Source: a virus. From it: a stretch of DNA of 33,296 nt. How positions within the stretch are numbered: the first letter of the stretch is position 1; each line of letters opens with the position of its first letter. The notes beneath the pieces were generated by a model that was not told where the DNA came from, ran no database searches, and was given only the letters and a program-made list of their open reading frames with translations. This document shows positions 17,346-25,623 of the stretch, one piece after another. The DNA is taken from positions 1-33,296 of IMG/VR virus record IMGVR_UViG_3300039354_000111; one strand, given 5' to 3'. The position numbers and the translations under genes are program-made.

Positions 17346-19778
17346 TTACTTCGGCTCAAATGAACCTAAGCCAAATCCACCACCCATTATGTCATTACCT
17401 CCTGACTCAAAGTTTTTTGGTGGGGTATCGTTTTTTCTTTGAGAAATCATTTCTGATTGTTGCGTCCCAATTATTTTAGCTCGCTCGTCTTTACGATCCT
17501 CAATTTCTTTTTCGCGATTAGTATTGTTTTGAACTTCCATGCCTTTAAGCTGCATGTTATATTGGAATTCCAATGCCATCAATTGTTTCTTAGCATCAAC
17601 CTCAACTCCTATTCTTTGATTTTCAAGTTGACTTTTTAATTGTTCTAATTGAGATTTTGTTTGAAATAATGCTTGATCTTTTTGTACTTCTGCTTGCGCT
17701 GCTACTTGTTGAGCTTGTGCATTAGCATTTGCCTGTGCTTGTATATTTGCTTGTTGCTCTTCTTGTAATCTTTCTTGACGTTTTTTCTGTCTTACTTTTA
17801 ATAATTGATTTGCTAACTTTATATTCTGTACTTCTCTAATATCAATTGCATCCGATAAATCAATAAGTCCACCACTCAACGCGGTTTGTATATTGTTTTC
17901 TAGCATTGCTTTTTCCTCGTCATCTGGGGTTAACTCCAAATAAATGCCAAAGTCATGAAGATGTAAATCTTTCATTTCATTCAACGTAGCTACATTAAAG
18001 CCACCAATTTTTTGAATAAAAGCTTCTTTAGCAGGATGATATTCTAGTATATCAGATATTCTTAATGACAAACACTCCGCGGTTTCTCTCGTTAAATACA
18101 AGCCAGCATCTAATATATGTCTTGTTGCTGTATTACTATTTGCTGCTGCTAGTTTTTGCACACCTACTAATGCTCTAGAATCAGGTGTACTAGCGTCTCT
18201 TGCTTCATTTAATCCCGTTACATCTCTTATCATTTGCAAATAATAATTGTAAGTAGATATTAATGTTTGTAGCTTTTGACCTCCGCTCCCGGTTTGTATT
18301 TCTTGAATAGGTACTTTACCTGGATTCATATCACCTTCTTGGGTAAATGATCTACCTATAACAGAACCTGTTTGAAAAAACATATTTAATGCTTCTTGCG
18401 GGTTATAATTAGTTCCATTACCTAAGTCAACTTCATTCAATCCATCAGCATCTAAATAAACACCGTCAGGTATCATTCTTTGTAATACTTGTTGCAGTTT
18501 TAAATGAGTTAATTGTATCATATCTGCAAAAGCCGTACATCTACTAACTATAGATTCTATTCTACCTTGATACATTCTTGGCGCTGTAATAGCATAATTT
18601 AATTTAACCTTAGTTTCATCTGCTTTAGGTCTCATCATATTAGGTGCCATTTCCCATTTAAGTAAAATATTACTTCCTAGCACCATAACACCCTCGTATA
18701 ATACTTCAAGAGATCTTTCCATTTTACCAAATTGCTCCTCAAATATTTCTTTAGGTGGATCAAAAGAATCGTCTCTTGCTATAATTTTTGTAGCTCCTGT
18801 TGCAGTTTCTTTAACTTTGTAAACTTCGTTCATGTAAGTTTTAAAATTAAAGTATAATATTTGTACAACATTTTGATCACGATTGTTGTTATACATATTA
18901 CTTATATTATTGTTCCACACACCCCAGTTTTGAGAACCTTGTTGTTGGATCTCCTCCATCTGGTCTTGTGTTAGGTTCGGAAACTGCTTTTTAAGCTCGT
19001 TTAAGGGAACGAATTTAACTTCCCCTACATAATATACATCTTGAAAATATGGGTCCTCCGTATACGAATAAACCATATAAGCCGGATCTACATATTCGAC
19101 AGTAACACCTTCAGTTTCGGTAAAGTTATTTTTAACTGCGCCTATACCTAATGTTGCCAAATCGTAATAGTATCTTTTCTTTGTTAAGTCATATCTGTTA
19201 TCGTCAAGCATAACATTAATAGCTTCTTCTTCTGCTATTTCAATCCCTTGCTTATAACTTAATTGCATGTGAAGATCTAGCTCTTCTTCTGAAGCTGGCA
19301 GCTTATCTGGATTATTTTCAAATAAATTAATACCAAATTCTTGCGCAGCAAAGTTATTTAACTCTTCTGTTTGCAAGTCTCTAATTATAGCCTCCATATA
19401 CTTTGTCCTTTTTTCAACTCCAAAAGGATCTTGAGAATATGCTGTTAAATCAAAAGCTCTATCTGCAATACCATTAACTACAATATCTACAAATTTAGAT
19501 AAAATAGGAACTGGCTTCCAGTCTAGGTTTAAATAAGATAAATCCCCGTTAATAGATAATTCATCTTTGTATTTTTGGATAGGTTGTTCTCCGCGCGCAT
19601 ACAATCGTAAATTATGAAAAGTATTTTGATTACTTTGAAAACGAGTTGTACCGGAATTGCTAGAGAACCATTCGTTTTGAATTGCTCTTCCCACTTGAAG
19701 CCCGTACTCCATCGACATTTTTTCTGCATCACTTGCGACTTGGGTTGGAAAAAAACTATTTACTACGCCTCTGGCCAT
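17346..19778 (-). CDS. Portal protein, crAss-like, 810 aa
   Basis: It follows the large terminase gene by 4 bases and has the length of crAss-like portals (about 800 aa). About residues 515-560 hold a conserved-looking segment (RDVTGLNEARDASTPDSRAL then VGVQKLAA and SNTATRHI) that I associate with these portals. From about residue 665 to the end there is a long Gln/Ala/Lys-rich coiled coil (QANIQAQANANAQAQQVAAQ and on), then a Gly-rich tail. The portal is the dodecameric DNA channel at the capsid vertex and the docking site for terminase and tail. No frameshift or missing part is apparent. The start ATG overlaps the end of the terminase stop region. Confidence 0.8.
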   Translation of the reverse strand: MARGVVNSFFPTQVASDAEKMSMEYGLQVGRAIQNEWFSSNSGTTRFQSNQNTFHNLRLYARGEQPIQKYKDELSINGDLSYLNLDWKPVPILSKFVDIVVNGIADRAFDLTAYSQDPFGVEKRTKYMEAIIRDLQTEELNNFAAQEFGINLFENNPDKLPASEEELDLHMQLSYKQGIEIAEEEAINVMLDDNRYDLTKKRYYYDLATLGIGAVKNNFTETEGVTVEYVDPAYMVYSYTEDPYFQDVYYVGEVKFVPLNELKKQFPNLTQDQMEEIQQQGSQNWGVWNNNISNMYNNNRDQNVVQILYFNFKTYMNEVYKVKETATGATKIIARDDSFDPPKEIFEEQFGKMERSLEVLYEGVMVLGSNILLKWEMAPNMMRPKADETKVKLNYAITAPRMYQGRIESIVSRCTAFADMIQLTHLKLQQVLQRMIPDGVYLDADGLNEVDLGNGTNYNPQEALNMFFQTGSVIGRSFTQEGDMNPGKVPIQEIQTGSGGQKLQTLISTYNYYLQMIRDVTGLNEARDASTPDSRALVGVQKLAAANSNTATRHILDAGLYLTRETAECLSLRISDILEYHPAKEAFIQKIGGFNVATLNEMKDLHLHDFGIYLELTPDDEEKAMLENNIQTALSGGLIDLSDAIDIREVQNIKLANQLLKVRQKKRQERLQEEQQANIQAQANANAQAQQVAAQAEVQKDQALFQTKSQLEQLKSQLENQRIGVEVDAKKQLMALEFQYNMQLKGMEVQNNTNREKEIEDRKDERAKIIGTQQSEMISQRKNDTPPKNFESGGNDIMGGGFGLGSFEPK

Positions 19779-19782
19779 ATTA

Positions 19783-21993
19783 CTATTTTATTATTTTTGA
19801 TAATTCACCTTCTTGTTTATACTTTGCAAAGTTTAAATTAATGGGTGATCTTTGTAGTTTGTTACTTGGTCTATATAGATCTTTGTGACAAGCCATTATT
19901 GCCAAACCAGAACTTATAGCTGCATCAAATTTTGTTCTATTATTTATATCGAACTTAGCCCAATCATTTAATGTTTCTGTAAAATACATAGGTCCATAGT
20001 TTCCATCTGATTGTAAACCTACGTGTCGATCTATATACATTTCTATAGCAGCTGCGTGAGCTTGCTTAATATCTTCGCTTGAATTGGGAATGCCTCCTAC
20101 TTCTTTTTCGGCTATTGATAACTTATTCCATAATTTGTCAGGGCGGTTCATCGAATAACCTCTATAACCTCTTCTTTTAAAATAATATAAAAGTCGTGGT
20201 TTATTGTTTTCTGCTAATAATGGCATACCGTAAAATACACAAGCCATTAAAACATCTTCAAAAAACATTTCTGCTGTTTGTGGTCTTGCTACGTATTCTA
20301 AAAAAAATGTGCTAGCCGGAGCATCTTCCATGCTAAACTTCGTTAATCCGTGCAGTGCCCCTTTTGATCCTCTGCCGTCAGTTGTTCCAGATATATCATA
20401 ACTATCACATCCAAATGCTCCAACGTGTTCTAAGCCTGGCCATCTAACGCCATTTTTTATTACTTGTCTATTCTGTAATTCGTACTTCGGAGTCCAGCTT
20501 ATTAAAAATCTACCGTTTGGATTTGGAGTAAACATTACTTTTGAATCTTTAATACCGTTTTCCCACATAAAACTTCCGCGGGTTAAAACATTACTGTGAT
20601 TTAAATCTTCGTTGTAATCTATTTGTTCGTATATTTTAACTAAATTAAATATACTATTTTTTGTTTCATCTCTAAACGCATGTTCCTCTGTGCGTGGAAA
20701 CTGTCTATAATATTCGTTTAAAGCATCCTGGTCGCCTTTTAATCCTTCGGCCTCATTATTCCAATGCTCTATAACCCCGACGTCTATAGGATCGCCGTAT
20801 GGGCCTACTGCTTCTTCTTTTGGAGTATCGAATACAGGTATGCCATAAGAATCAATGAATCCTTCGTAGTTCCATTCCATAGGTATGAACAAAGAATAGA
20901 GTCCTGAACGAGTCTGTCCGTTGGCGTTTCTTTTTGTGACATCTGAGTTATCATATAATTTTTTAAAATTACCTCCACCTTTATCTATCGAATTAGATGT
21001 GGATCCCATCATACACTTACCTATTACTCTACTACCTAATCGAAGCGTGGTTTTCGTAACCCTCCAGTTGTTGAGGATGTTGTTGGGCCTTTCCCACTTC
21101 CCCGACTCATCGTGGACGAGGAGCTTGAGTTTCTCCCCATCGTAGGCGTTGTCGCCGGTGTTCTTCCAATCGATCGTGGTGTCAAGACCCGATAAGGTTT
21201 CAACGGTCGCATTGGTGTCGAGTTTACGTCGGGTAAACTTGGACGCGGGGACTCTGAAGGCAAGCTCGGTCTTGGGGCGGTCCATACCGTCCTGGATCGG
21301 TTTGAAAAAGAATGGGTAATTAACGGATATCGGAACCACCTTATCTGTAAACATTTTCTTCGCATCTGATCCAGACTTAGATAAAATGCCATATCGGGAG
21401 TCGCTAGATATGGTTGCCAAGTTAACCACCTCGCCTGATGCCATAAAGGAAAAGCCTGATCGACGATTCTTAAGGTAGCACAATCCGTAGGATCGTACAT
21501 CGGCCTTACATGCTTCCCAAAAGATGTAGAATAGTCTATTCGCTTCTCTAAACTCTGGTTTCCCAACATCAATCTTGGACCACTGCAAGTACATAAAGTG
21601 AGTACCAGTAATGTAAGTAGCCACACCCTTATTATTGAACCAATGGCCGTTTTCTCTTTTATTAAATTGTTCATCGATATATGTGCCCCATTTTGATTTA
21701 AATTCTGTAGGATATTCTCTCCAATCAAATATACTTTTAATTAGCTTTAATTCCCTTGGATATTCTGTAGGCGTCCACTTGTCATAAGTTTTATCTAGCT
21801 TGCTTGGTGCTTTTGGCAAAGCTATGTTTAGGTTTTGTATATTATATATATCACCTATCTGCCCTGTTTTACTTATAACAACTACATCATGTTCTTTGTT
21901 ATATCCATACTTCCATTTCTTACTCTTATTCAATCTAGATAAGGTAGTTTGTTTTATTGGCGTTACAACGCTATATAAACTTTGACTATACAT
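19783..21993 (-). CDS. terL: Terminase large subunit, 736 aa
   Basis: The packaging ATPase/nuclease. Residues about 175-182 read KNRRSGFS, the Arg-type Walker A seen in crAss-like terminases in place of a classic GKT/S. Residues about 288-296 read KLKLLVHDE, a Walker B with D295-E296. The C-terminal half has a GAFGCDSYDISG strand that fits the first Asp of the RNase H-like nuclease, then further acidic residues. Its ATG overlaps the stop of the 97-aa gene (TAATG), suggesting coupled translation. The codons for about residues 231-318, including Walker B, are strikingly GC-rich (see the feature at 21040-21300), but the frame is intact and the motifs are normal. Confidence 0.85.
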   Translation of the reverse strand: MYSQSLYSVVTPIKQTTLSRLNKSKKWKYGYNKEHDVVVISKTGQIGDIYNIQNLNIALPKAPSKLDKTYDKWTPTEYPRELKLIKSIFDWREYPTEFKSKWGTYIDEQFNKRENGHWFNNKGVATYITGTHFMYLQWSKIDVGKPEFREANRLFYIFWEACKADVRSYGLCYLKNRRSGFSFMASGEVVNLATISSDSRYGILSKSGSDAKKMFTDKVVPISVNYPFFFKPIQDGMDRPKTELAFRVPASKFTRRKLDTNATVETLSGLDTTIDWKNTGDNAYDGEKLKLLVHDESGKWERPNNILNNWRVTKTTLRLGSRVIGKCMMGSTSNSIDKGGGNFKKLYDNSDVTKRNANGQTRSGLYSLFIPMEWNYEGFIDSYGIPVFDTPKEEAVGPYGDPIDVGVIEHWNNEAEGLKGDQDALNEYYRQFPRTEEHAFRDETKNSIFNLVKIYEQIDYNEDLNHSNVLTRGSFMWENGIKDSKVMFTPNPNGRFLISWTPKYELQNRQVIKNGVRWPGLEHVGAFGCDSYDISGTTDGRGSKGALHGLTKFSMEDAPASTFFLEYVARPQTAEMFFEDVLMACVFYGMPLLAENNKPRLLYYFKRRGYRGYSMNRPDKLWNKLSIAEKEVGGIPNSSEDIKQAHAAAIEMYIDRHVGLQSDGNYGPMYFTETLNDWAKFDINNRTKFDAAISSGLAIMACHKDLYRPSNKLQRSPINLNFAKYKQEGELSKIIK
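21040..21300 (-). other. GC-rich patch inside the terminase gene
   Basis: Hand counting gives 136 G+C in the 240 bases 21061-21300 (57%), whereas 21901-21960 in the same gene has 17 of 60 (28%). Third positions are mostly C or G here (runs of ACC, GAC, AAC, CTC and GTC codons), unlike the A/T-ending codons elsewhere. A milder excess reaches about 21650. The patch covers the codons around Walker B. It suggests recombination with a GC-richer relative, or local selection, without loss of frame. Confidence 0.75.
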
Positions 21994-22286
21994 TACTTAG
22001 ATCTTCTTTCAGCAAACCCACCAAAAGTTGTTTGTTCAATGTCTTCTTTTGGTTTGTTATCAATTAATCTTTGCTCTTCGTCAATTCTACTTAGTATCTC
22101 GAAAGCATCAAATATAGCTAGCTTTTTTGTGGCTGCTGCATTTTTTAATCTATCAGCTGAAATATCATCGTCCGAATCTACAATAGCTTCTTTGGCTACT
22201 TTAATTAATTCCTCAACTGCTCTGTGCCCAGCCTGGATTATATTCTTCTTCGTCTCCTTGATATTCATATTTAATTGTAATTGCAT
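21993..22286 (-). CDS. Small helical protein before terL, candidate terminase small subunit, 97 aa
   Basis: A charged, helical protein (residues about 15-70 strongly helical, SADRLKNAAATKKLAIFDAF in the centre), ending in a basic ERRSK tail. It ends in a TAATG overlap with terL and begins inside the 3' end of the 197-aa gene. A later ATG at 22268 (MNIKETKK) would cut that overlap from 74 to 56 bases and is about equally likely. Position directly before terL, small size and helical character fit TerS, the DNA-recognition subunit, but I see no clear helix-turn-helix. Treat the TerS call as positional. Confidence 0.5.
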   Translation of the reverse strand: MQLQLNMNIKETKKNIIQAGHRAVEELIKVAKEAIVDSDDDISADRLKNAAATKKLAIFDAFEILSRIDEEQRLIDNKPKEDIEQTTFGGFAERRSK

Positions 22287-22806
22287 TCATGGGAACTCGG
22301 TATAACCTTTGCCCGTCTATTATAAACTCGTATTCTGAATTTGGTTTAAAGCCAACCAGTGTATCAACCTCTATATTATTATTACCGTATTTTACAATAC
22401 CAATTAATGGTCTTTCTTTTTCTATAGAAATTTTATCCGTTTCTTTTATAGGTATTACAAAAACAAAACCTTCCAATGCTTTCCACTGATTGTTTTGTTT
22501 ATACGCATATATCTGATCAGGTTGTACTAGATAAATATCCTCTTCAAAATAATTCTTACTATTTTTTTCTTGACCACGTATATCTCTAAACCTTCTAAAT
22601 ATATTGTGATGTACAATAACCTCTAGCCCCTCTTTAATTTCGTTATACATTCTTGCGCGAGGCAATCCTATAACAATACCAATTCTTTGAGTATACTGGT
22701 GGTTTTGTAATTCGGTGTTTAATAGTAATTCGTTACCCTCTATTTCCTTTTTTCCTGTTGTCCTACTGCCCTTCGGTTTTACCAGGTAATTAAATACGCT
22801 CTGCAT
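22213..22806 (-). CDS. Tandem GroES-like protein, 197 aa
   Basis: Two halves each follow the GroES strand order. First half: RIGIVIGLP (41-49), EIKEGLEVIVHHN (56-68), then EEDIYLVQPDQIYAY (88-102), matching GroES segments GEVLAVGNG, DVKVGDIVIFNDG and EEVLIMSESDILAI. Second half: FVFVIPIKE (114-122), PLIGIVKYG (133-141), VGFKPNSEYEF (151-161), YRVPMNAITIKY (169-180). The long loop before residue 41 holds a hydrophobic LLL (27-29) that may act as a mobile loop; the second half has almost none. The acidic tail is unassigned. With groEL and a single-domain groES in the same operon, a co-chaperonin or capsid-folding factor resembling the double-domain chloroplast Cpn20 is plausible. It overlaps the next gene by up to 74 bases. 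The fold call is by eye. Confidence 0.5.
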   Translation of the reverse strand: MQSVFNYLVKPKGSRTTGKKEIEGNELLLNTELQNHQYTQRIGIVIGLPRARMYNEIKEGLEVIVHHNIFRRFRDIRGQEKNSKNYFEEDIYLVQPDQIYAYKQNNQWKALEGFVFVIPIKETDKISIEKERPLIGIVKYGNNNIEVDTLVGFKPNSEYEFIIDGQRLYRVPMNAITIKYEYQGDEEEYNPGWAQSS

Positions 22807-22807
22807 T

Positions 22808-23032
22808 TTACCATGAGAGATCGTATTCGACGGATATTGACATGTTTTTGTTAAAGTCTTTCCAGGGCATCAACATGTCTTTTTTTGTTATATAGATGGA
22901 GTACTTATCTTCTTCCTCTATTATGTTAGCTATAGTATGGCCACCATATACTTCTTGCCCAACGGCATAGTGCATAGCGTCATTCTTATAGTCTTTACCG
23001 ACGCTAATCTTTCTTATTATCTGCTGTGACAT
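22808..23032 (-). CDS. Small hypothetical protein, 74 aa
   Basis: A short beta-leaning protein (VGKDYKNDAMHYAVGQEVYG near the start, SISVEYDLSW at the end). No motif recognised, and no signal peptide or membrane segment. Its start overlaps the 3' end of the 140-aa gene by 29 bases, and its stop lies 1 base before the start of the tandem GroES-like gene, so translation of the three is probably coupled. It may be an accessory to that protein, but only proximity says so. Confidence 0.5.
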   Translation of the reverse strand: MSQQIIRKISVGKDYKNDAMHYAVGQEVYGGHTIANIIEEEDKYSIYITKKDMLMPWKDFNKNMSISVEYDLSW

Positions 23033-23426
23033 CGGTATATTCTCCAGTTTTTAAATCAATGTTAACAGAACCATATACATCTTCTAACTTTTTTTGTTCA
23101 GCTTGAACAACTTCCGCGGCAGCTTTTATTGCTGTTAACAATTGAGCCTTATGAGCTTCAATGCCGCCAATTTGCATTTGAATTTGATTAACTTGATTTA
23201 CAGCAGCTTGAATAGTTTCTAATTCTTCTGCTTTAATTTTGTTTACTTTTTTTGCCATTTTATTTGATTTAAGTGATTTATAAGGAAAAGCTTTATTTAA
23301 CTTTTCTTTTCTAGTTTTACAACCGCAATCTTTACCGGTTGCTTTTGATATAGTATCAACTACTTTTTTGATACCCGTTGCTTTAGTGATTTTTTCTATT
23401 GTATCACCAAGTCCTTTTGATTTCAT
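23004..23426 (-). CDS. Two-part basic/coiled-coil protein, 140 aa
   Basis: Residues 1-56 are basic with a CxC pair at Cys34 and Cys36 (GKDCGCKTRKEK), a pattern I remember from small marine phage proteins. From Met57 (ATG at 23258-23256) a second unit begins, MAKKVNKIKAEELETIQAAV, followed by a Gln/Ala/Leu coiled coil (about residues 65-115) and an acidic end. The Met57 codon has its own A/T leader and an ATGGC context like true starts here, so the gene may be a fusion of two small proteins or may yield two products. Function unknown. The gene abuts the 107-aa gene without a gap. Confidence 0.5.
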   Translation of the reverse strand: MKSKGLGDTIEKITKATGIKKVVDTISKATGKDCGCKTRKEKLNKAFPYKSLKSNKMAKKVNKIKAEELETIQAAVNQVNQIQMQIGGIEAHKAQLLTAIKAAAEVVQAEQKKLEDVYGSVNIDLKTGEYTDVTADNKKD

Positions 23427-23750
23427 TTAACAATTCCATTTACGTCTAGCCGCTTTACCTCTTTCTCCAGTCCACCCACGAGATCTAGCACAAAATGATT
23501 TACGTCTTTTTGCAGCTTTACTATCTGGATCTAATTTGGAAGGAGGGGTTGTAACAGCTGTTTTTAAATTACCTCCTGTTTTTTTATTATAATTTGCCAC
23601 ACCTTTAGCAGTCATACCTCCGCCAGCATCTTTTCCAGTACCACCGCCTTCTTTAACTTTAGCGTAGTTACCGGATGCTTTATTTTTTACTGGAGCATAA
23701 GATTTAGATTTAGCTTTTTTAAATGGTGAGTTGTGTTGTGTGTATGCCAT
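23427..23750 (-). CDS. Basic protein with MTAKGVA / KAAKRRKSFCAR domain, 107 aa
   Basis: A very basic, Gly/Lys-rich protein. Near the N-terminus it has NSPFKKAK, an SP-x-K variant of the motif shared by its neighbours. Residues about 47-107 hold MTAKGVANYNKKTGGNLKTA, PSKLDPDSKAAKRRKSFCAR and a C-terminal RRKWNC. This resembles a widespread domain of unknown function (DUF6321-type) found in phages and other viruses. The two Cys and the Arg/Lys cluster suggest nucleic-acid or metal binding, but no function is established. It starts in a TAATG overlap with the stop of the 329-aa gene. Confidence 0.6.
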   Translation of the reverse strand: MAYTQHNSPFKKAKSKSYAPVKNKASGNYAKVKEGGGTGKDAGGGMTAKGVANYNKKTGGNLKTAVTTPPSKLDPDSKAAKRRKSFCARSRGWTGERGKAARRKWNC

Positions 23751-24739
23751 TATTTCCCAAAGTATTTAAGTTTCATAGGTGCGCCTTTTCTAAAGAATTT
23801 TGATTTTTTCGGGGATGCACTATCCACATCTTCTAAAGGTATATCTAAATTTTTTTGCTCTTCAACACTTAATTCATTTTGCTTTAAATCTCTACCTTCA
23901 CCTCTAACAGTCCCTTGAGTTCCTAAGTAATTAGCCCCATACCCGGAAGTTTGGTTTTGCTTACTTTGATTTTTTACATTAGTTAACTCGTTGTTGGAAA
24001 TTTCGTATCTACTTTGAGATTTTGAAAGTTTATTTAAATCACTTTGACTTAAATTGTCATTAGCCGTAAACTTACCTTCCGCATCAAATGTTCCATACTT
24101 ACCCATTTGTCTTCTATACTTACCTACTCTTCGACTCGTATGTATTCCACTTCTTATATTATTACGCCTTTGTAAAGAAGTTTGAGCGGTACCAGAATCG
24201 TTAGTTCTTAAGGTTAATTCACCTTTTTCTTTTTTATCTGGACTACCAGTTGTTGTATCTGGTTCTGGATCTACAATATTTTCATCTGCCCACGAGCAAC
24301 CTGCAACACCTCTTTTACGTGTTTTTCCATCTGCCTCATAACACTTTTTAATGTATTTTGCGTCTTGTTCAGCAGTTGATTCGGGTGTATCTTGCACACA
24401 CTTACCAGCCGCATTCATAGTAAACCCGGCCTTGCAGCCACCTTTCTTATTAACCAAGTCGCCGGTTGTTGTTCTTTTTTTAATAGTTTTTATACTGCCC
24501 TCAGGACCTAGCTGTTGATTCTGGGAAGTTTCCACATGCCCAGGCTCGTGCGCTTTTAAAGGACTAACGCTTATAGAAAACCCTTTTTTTTTAGCCGGTG
24601 ATTTTGTAGCAGCGTTGCTAGTTGTGTTGTCTCCGTATACGCCGGCTGGCCCAACATTAAGAATAGGCTCTGTAACGCCTTTCTTTTGATTGAATAAACC
24701 TTTGTTTACTCTAGCTGTTATTGGTATATTTTTTCCCAT
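23750..24739 (-). CDS. Low-complexity SP-motif protein, 329 aa
   Basis: The largest member of the lysine-rich cluster. It has one SPAK (about residue 47) and variants SPLK, SPDK and SPKK. About residues 99-115 hold GGCKAGFTMNAAGKCVQ, a Cys-pair turn like an EGF fragment, followed by another Cys pair (KKCYEADGKTRKRGVAGCSW). The rest is Asn/Gln/Ser/Thr-rich and probably disordered. The C-terminal 20 residues are very basic (KKSKFFRKGAPMKLKYFGK). No catalytic motif. I infer a virion-associated or DNA-contacting protein from composition and company. Its stop overlaps the next start by one base (TAATG). Confidence 0.55.
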   Translation of the reverse strand: MGKNIPITARVNKGLFNQKKGVTEPILNVGPAGVYGDNTTSNAATKSPAKKKGFSISVSPLKAHEPGHVETSQNQQLGPEGSIKTIKKRTTTGDLVNKKGGCKAGFTMNAAGKCVQDTPESTAEQDAKYIKKCYEADGKTRKRGVAGCSWADENIVDPEPDTTTGSPDKKEKGELTLRTNDSGTAQTSLQRRNNIRSGIHTSRRVGKYRRQMGKYGTFDAEGKFTANDNLSQSDLNKLSKSQSRYEISNNELTNVKNQSKQNQTSGYGANYLGTQGTVRGEGRDLKQNELSVEEQKNLDIPLEDVDSASPKKSKFFRKGAPMKLKYFGK

Positions 24740-24748
24740 GATTAGTTG

Positions 24749-25366
24749 TTATGTTAATTTAAATTCCGAAAGATCCGGTATTTTTAGTTCTGTGTCAAAT
24801 TTTTTCCCTGTAAACTTAGCAAACGGATCACTCTCTTCTTTGCTTTTGTCACCACTTAGATTGGCAGTTTGTGCTGGCGGCTTTTGATCGCCAAATCCTT
24901 TTTTTACTTCAGCAGCATAATCAAGACTTTGTTTACTAGCTAGCACATCTTTTTCCCCGTCTATTAAAGCCATATTAATTTTTGCAGGTGAATGGCCATA
25001 ACCTTTTTCTTTTAATTCTAAATGATCATCTTTGGTTTTAGCAACTTCAACTTCCCCGCCTTTTCCATACATTTTATGAGGTTTAAAAGCTTTCTTCTTT
25101 GCAGGAGATTTGGATTTGTTTGTTATTGGGTTAGCCATGTCACCATCGTAACCATCTTGAAAATAAGCCTCACCTCCATAAAAATTTTTATTTATTTTAG
25201 CAGGTGATCTTCTTTTAGCGAACATAGCCTCAGCTTGTTTTAAATGTACTCTACCACCTACACCTTGTCTAGGACCTGGTGCTGACTTTTCTTGAAAGCC
25301 ACTAGCGTTTCTATTATCTGATTTTTTATTAAGCTGATCAGCTTTTCCTCTAAAATTTATTGCCAT
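24749..25366 (-). CDS. SPAK-motif lysine-rich protein, 205 aa
   Basis: Three SPAK motifs (SPAKIN, SPAKKK, SPAKIN, in the first two thirds) are spaced by Gly/Lys-rich linkers, with a HKMYGKGGEVEVAKTKDDHL stretch ending near the third motif. The C-terminal third is more acidic and Ser/Pro-rich. No enzyme motif, signal peptide or membrane segment. The start overlaps the 85-aa gene's stop (TAATG), giving coupled translation. I do not know the function. The motif spacing and charge could suit DNA binding or serial proteolytic processing; both are inference. Confidence 0.55.
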   Translation of the reverse strand: MAINFRGKADQLNKKSDNRNASGFQEKSAPGPRQGVGGRVHLKQAEAMFAKRRSPAKINKNFYGGEAYFQDGYDGDMANPITNKSKSPAKKKAFKPHKMYGKGGEVEVAKTKDDHLELKEKGYGHSPAKINMALIDGEKDVLASKQSLDYAAEVKKGFGDQKPPAQTANLSGDKSKEESDPFAKFTGKKFDTELKIPDLSEFKLT

Positions 25367-25623
25367 TATTTTTTATATTTGGTTACTCTACCCTTTGTAT
25401 CTTTTTCTCTTTTTGCAGCTGCTTTTTCACTTGGTGATAATTCACTCCAGGTTGCTGGTGTTTTACTTGAAACTTTTTTAGTAGGTCTAAAAGTATTTTC
25501 ACCACCCTCATAGCCTGTTTTGCCGCTAGGTGTTCTCCAATCTTCTTTAAACCATCGTTTAAGTGCTGCACCCTCTTTAGTTTTTCTAACTTGAAGAGGT
25601 GAACCTTTCATTTTAAAAGCCAT
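25366..25623 (-). CDS. Small basic protein resembling DUF5872, 85 aa
   Basis: Starts MAFKMKGSPLQVRK, the shared N-terminal style of this cluster. The core, LKRWFKEDWRTPSGKTGYEG, then TFRPTKKVSSKTPATWSELS and a Lys-rich end, resembles the DUF5872-type domain that occurs in many phages and large viruses without a known function. It is compact and may be a folded basic domain, unlike the disordered neighbours. It is joined on both sides by TAATG stop/start overlaps (25366 and 25623), so it is probably translated in series with them. Confidence 0.6.
   Translation of the reverse strand: MAFKMKGSPLQVRKTKEGAALKRWFKEDWRTPSGKTGYEGGENTFRPTKKVSSKTPATWSELSPSEKAAAKREKDTKGRVTKYKK

Noticed and set aside
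21036-21728. 230-residue open frame on the minus strand, in another frame of the terminase gene
   Set aside because: It overlaps the GC-rich patch, where few stop codons occur by composition. The terminase frame carries Walker motifs; this one has biased Ser/Arg/Pro composition and no leader.
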